64,000 nt of DNA from G965200765 sp965203865 (GTDB taxonomy: Bacteria; Pseudomonadota; Gammaproteobacteria; Arenicellales; JAJDZL01), in NCBI GenBank assembly GCA_965203865.1, contig OZ241916.1, forward strand, positions 2,294,001-2,358,000, read 5' to 3'. This document shows, piece after piece, positions 61,291 through 64,000 of the stretch. Numbering within the stretch: position 1 is the first letter of the stretch; each line of letters starts with the position of its first letter. Below the pieces are notes generated by a model that saw only the letters and a list, made by a program, of their open reading frames with translations, had not been told where the DNA came from and made no database searches. The position numbers and the translations under genes are program-made.

Positions 61291-62576
61291 GATTCCAGAA
61301 TCCGGTTAATTATCTCTGCCGCTTTTTTCTTTCCGTCCGCCGCTTGCATGTGCCGGCTGGTCGAAGCCAATCGACTGTGCATTTCCTTGTCGGTCAAGAG
61401 AGTATTCAACGCTGTTGAAAATTCTTCGTTTGTCCAGTCGGCCCTGTGCATCTTGAGTCCGTGTCCGGTTTCCTGAATTCGTGTGGCATTGTCATGGCCA
61501 TCCCACACATACGGCATTATCAGCGCCGGCTTTCCGAAATACAGGCACTCTGTGAAACTGTTGTTGCCTCCATGATGAATCACGGCATCTGCCTGCTGAA
61601 TTACCGAAGGTTGTGGATACCAGGATTGTATGTGAACATTCTCCGGTATTGAGTCGTAAGCATCTTGATAATCTCCCACGTTCACCAAAGCGCGGTATGC
61701 CAAGGTGCCCAATACAGCAATCATTCGCTTGATCAAGTCAGTATCGCCAGAGCCTAGCGAACCGAAGCTCAGGTAAATCAAAGGCTTGTCATCCATACCG
61801 GGAAATGAAGGGACCGCGTAGTCTTCTTCGGTACGTACGCAACCTTCAAGATACTGAAATTTTGCCGGGTCCAACGAGTTTTTTCGCTTGAATTGCAACG
61901 GTTCCGGATACAAAAGCAGATTCATGTAGGGGGATGTCTCAAAAAATTCGCCTATTGGATACTGCGATTCCCCGCATGATGCCAAAAATTCGTTGAAGTC
62001 GGAATGAACGGGTTCAATCACCTCGTTGAATCGATTTTGATAAGCTTCAAAGCATGCTGTATCCCCTTCACCGCATCCGGAAAGATGCGGCGGAATTTGC
62101 GGGTCCGGAATTTCATTTTCACTACATGAAATAATCCGAATCCAAGGCTTGCCGTACCGCTTTACTGCCGGAAACAGTATTACATTGTCAACGCATATCA
62201 AGTCAGGCTTGACCTCATCCAGCACTCCCGGCAAATCTTTTTCCGCCCACTTTGCGGTGTCAACGATCGCCTCCCAGCATTCCTTGACATAATTGTCAAT
62301 CTGCTCGTACGGAGTCTTGTTGAAGTTGGGGATGTGTCCATTGATGAAATCGCTCCAGTATTTTGCCATTTCCTCCGGTTCCATGGGTTCGGAAAGATTC
62401 ACGATTCGCTCTTCAAATCCGTATCCGGCAAAAACCCCTGAAAATCCCGGATCAGTCAAGAATACGCATCGGTGTCCCAACTCTGTACATGCCTGAGCAA
62501 CGCCTACCGAGTTAAGCGCAGGACCGAATGCTCCTTCTGGAAAAAATGCAATTGTTTTTTTCTGGTCTGCCATCAT
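61287..62576 (-). CDS. UGT/macrolide-type glycosyltransferase (GT1)
   Basis: A 429-residue GT-B enzyme. The N-terminal acceptor domain begins IAFFPEGAFGPALNSVGVAQ; the C-terminal nucleotide-sugar domain has PLIYLSFGSLGSGDTDLIKR (about 255-274), VHIQSWYPQPSVIQQADAVI and HHGGNNSFTECLYFGKPALI (about 327-346) followed by MPYVWDGHDNATRI, the UGT signature. It would transfer a sugar from a UDP-sugar to a lipid, sterol-like or antibiotic acceptor in the cytoplasm. Upstream is an RND adaptor gene, divergently oriented. The acceptor cannot be read from the sequence. Confidence 0.85.
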   Translation of the reverse strand: MMADQKKTIAFFPEGAFGPALNSVGVAQACTELGHRCVFLTDPGFSGVFAGYGFEERIVNLSEPMEPEEMAKYWSDFINGHIPNFNKTPYEQIDNYVKECWEAIVDTAKWAEKDLPGVLDEVKPDLICVDNVILFPAVKRYGKPWIRIISCSENEIPDPQIPPHLSGCGEGDTACFEAYQNRFNEVIEPVHSDFNEFLASCGESQYPIGEFFETSPYMNLLLYPEPLQFKRKNSLDPAKFQYLEGCVRTEEDYAVPSFPGMDDKPLIYLSFGSLGSGDTDLIKRMIAVLGTLAYRALVNVGDYQDAYDSIPENVHIQSWYPQPSVIQQADAVIHHGGNNSFTECLYFGKPALIMPYVWDGHDNATRIQETGHGLKMHRADWTNEEFSTALNTLLTDKEMHSRLASTSRHMQAADGKKKAAEIINRILES

Positions 62577-62705
62577 AAATACACCTATATATCAATGCCA
62601 CTTTAACTACTTGAGTCGTTTCAGCCATACGGGAACAACAAAGCGTATACTATATACTTTGTAAATATACAAAATGAATTACAAAGCAAATCTAATATAG
62701 CAAAC

Positions 62706-63953
62706 ATGGGAAAGTTTTTCGGTCGATTATTCCGAATACTGCTACCGATTGTCATCATCGCAGCAAGTATTGTCGGGTTCAATATCCTCAGAGTTGAGAC
62801 TCCGGATGCCCGCGTTGAAGTACCGGAGCAAAGAGCTTGGCCTGTACGCGTGCTTGAAGTTGAAACCGAGTCGTTAACCCCCACAGTCCAACTGTTCGGA
62901 CAGATTGTTATTCCCGGGCAGTCTGAACTCAGCTCGATTCTGGATTCCAAAGTTGTAGAAGTACGGGTTCGAACGGGTCAAACCGTCCGCAGCGGCGAAA
63001 TTCTGGTTCGGCTGGACACTCGCAACATTGACACGCAAGTCAAGCAATTCCAGGCCGATATAGCAAGAATCAACGCATCACTTCAAAGAGAAGCCCAAAA
63101 ACTGGAAACTGACCGCGAGTTGCTTAAGTACGAGAAGCAGTTGCACCAAATTGCAATTGATTCCCGCAAAAGAATTGAAAATCTGATTCAAAGCGATGTA
63201 GCCTCCCAGTCGCAACTGGATGAAACCTATCGCGCTGAACAGCAGGCGGCCTTGTCGGTAGCACTCAGAGAATCGTCAATCATAGAATATGACAGTCGCG
63301 TTGCATCGTTGCAAGCTGAACTCGAACGAACCAAAGCATCCCTTGACAGAGCGTTGCTGGATGTTGCTGATTCAGTGATTGCAGCACCGTTTTCAGGTCG
63401 AATTACGAATGTATATGTTGCGCCCGGGAATCGGGTGCGAAACGGAACGCGAGTTTTGGACATGTATGATCCTTCGCAGGTTGAGGTTCGGGCACTCATA
63501 CCCAATCGCTATCTCTCCAGCTTTCGAAATGCGGCAACAAACAACTTGACTGTTACTGCGCAATCCGATGTGGATAGCAATCGTCTGCAGCTGGAATTTG
63601 ATCGACTGTCCTCCGAAGTATCTCCCGGCAGAGGCGGAGTGGACGCTTATTTCCGATTTGTCGGTAGCCAGACGGTGCCGGAGCTGGGACGTTCAATCGA
63701 CCTTTCTGTATTCCTGCCAACAATTGAACATGCAATCGCAATTCCGTATCAGGCTGTATACGGTTCCAACCAGGTTTTCAAAGTTGTAGACAATCTGATG
63801 AAAGTTGTAACCATACAGCGATTCGGGCAAATTGAACGCGACGGCCATCGGTTTATCGTAGCGAACAGTTCTGATCTTGAATCAGGCGACGAATTGGTGG
63901 TCACTCAACTCACGAACGCTGTCGACGGTCTTCGCGTTGAACCTTGGCGCTAA
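62706..63953 (+). CDS. RND efflux periplasmic adaptor (HlyD/MFP family)
   Basis: A 415-residue membrane fusion protein with one N-terminal anchor helix (FRILLPIVIIAASIVGFNIL, about 9-28), a lipoyl-like half (VEVRVRTGQTVRSGEILVRL, about 79-98), a coiled-coil hairpin with RINASLQREAQKLETDRELL and LQAELERTKASLDRALL, the second lipoyl half VIAAPFSGRITNVYVAPGNR (about 222-241) and a beta-barrel part. It links an inner-membrane RND transporter to an outer-membrane channel; the transporter gene probably starts just beyond the right edge. Confidence 0.9.
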   Translation: MGKFFGRLFRILLPIVIIAASIVGFNILRVETPDARVEVPEQRAWPVRVLEVETESLTPTVQLFGQIVIPGQSELSSILDSKVVEVRVRTGQTVRSGEILVRLDTRNIDTQVKQFQADIARINASLQREAQKLETDRELLKYEKQLHQIAIDSRKRIENLIQSDVASQSQLDETYRAEQQAALSVALRESSIIEYDSRVASLQAELERTKASLDRALLDVADSVIAAPFSGRITNVYVAPGNRVRNGTRVLDMYDPSQVEVRALIPNRYLSSFRNAATNNLTVTAQSDVDSNRLQLEFDRLSSEVSPGRGGVDAYFRFVGSQTVPELGRSIDLSVFLPTIEHAIAIPYQAVYGSNQVFKVVDNLMKVVTIQRFGQIERDGHRFIVANSSDLESGDELVVTQLTNAVDGLRVEPWR

Positions 63954-64000
63954 AAGATTTTCCTCAAGCCTTTAACTCTTCGTAGCCAAAATTGAACCAG

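Overview
The window reads as a chromosomal segment of a low-to-moderate GC, sulfur-oxidising gammaproteobacterium that also carries tetrahydromethanopterin (H4MPT)-linked C1 genes. The evidence for lineage and lifestyle is a gammaproteobacterial-type Coq7, RppH, a dsrEFHCMK cluster, a formaldehyde-activating enzyme (Fae) and several H4MPT-biosynthesis proteins. The heavy load of defence genes, toxin-antitoxin genes, decayed insertion sequences and pseudogenes would suit a symbiont or another bacterium with relaxed genome maintenance. That lifestyle is inference only.

Positions 1-46.4 kb form a large AT-rich defence and toxin-antitoxin island. In order it holds: decayed genes (1-1.2 kb); a single-gene AAA ATPase-TOPRIM protein (1.2-2.8 kb); a Gabija-type pair gajA/gajB (3.5-7.0 kb); a restriction-modification module plus a third nuclease-like gene (8.2-12.1 kb); an intact IS1380-type element beside a broken RipA-family membrane gene (12.3-14.4 kb); a Clp-fold protease with a small partner (15.3-16.4 kb); a second copy of the restriction-modification module whose endonuclease is destroyed (16.7-18.3 kb); a DUF5678-like/retropepsin-like pair (18.8-19.6 kb); decaying HicAB-like and PIN-type toxin-antitoxin loci (20.3-22.3 kb); a nucleotidyltransferase regulator with a truncated partner (24.1-24.9 kb); a Septu pair ptuA/ptuB (25.3-27.1 kb); a VapBC locus with an unusual HTH-duplicated antitoxin (27.6-28.7 kb); an orphan DNA methyltransferase (29.1-30.6 kb); an uncharacterised DUF3696-type ATPase plus PIN-like nuclease pair (31.6-33.4 kb); a VapC/DUF7662 locus (33.7-34.5 kb); several solo PD-(D/E)XK genes; a KAP NTPase (40.9-42.4 kb); an ImmA/IrrE regulator with a dead DUF4411 toxin (42.9-44.4 kb); and a long antitoxin-like protein with a HicA-like toxin (44.5-45.8 kb). 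The only evident housekeeping gene inside this stretch is coq7 (38.7-39.4 kb).

Positions 46.4-64 kb look like core genome with compact operons: rppH; dsrKMCHFE on the minus strand (sulfur-relay and electron-transfer part of reverse Dsr sulfur oxidation, without dsrAB or dsrLJOP next to it); a periplasmic M48 metallopeptidase; three co-oriented H4MPT-pathway genes (flavoprotein, dihydropteroate-synthase-related protein, DUF447 protein); on the minus strand a CitG-like gene, fae, a pterin carbinolamine dehydratase-like gene and a fused folK-folP; gmk and yicC; a small HTH-like hypothetical with a paralogous fragment; a Rieske ferredoxin; a UGT-type glycosyltransferase; and the adaptor subunit of an RND efflux system running towards the right edge.

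The observations I consider freshest are: two long homologous antitoxin-like proteins (21371-22288 and 44751-45794) coupled by start/stop overlap to two unrelated toxins (PIN and HicA-like); the DUF3696-type ATPase plus PIN-like pair; a repeat family lying beside both R-M copies and flanking the Septu operon; a PD-(D/E)XK gene broken exactly at a TA dinucleotide tract; and a 40-bp-period array of three inverted repeats at 46286-46392. All function calls are from reading sequence and from family knowledge; no database search was run.
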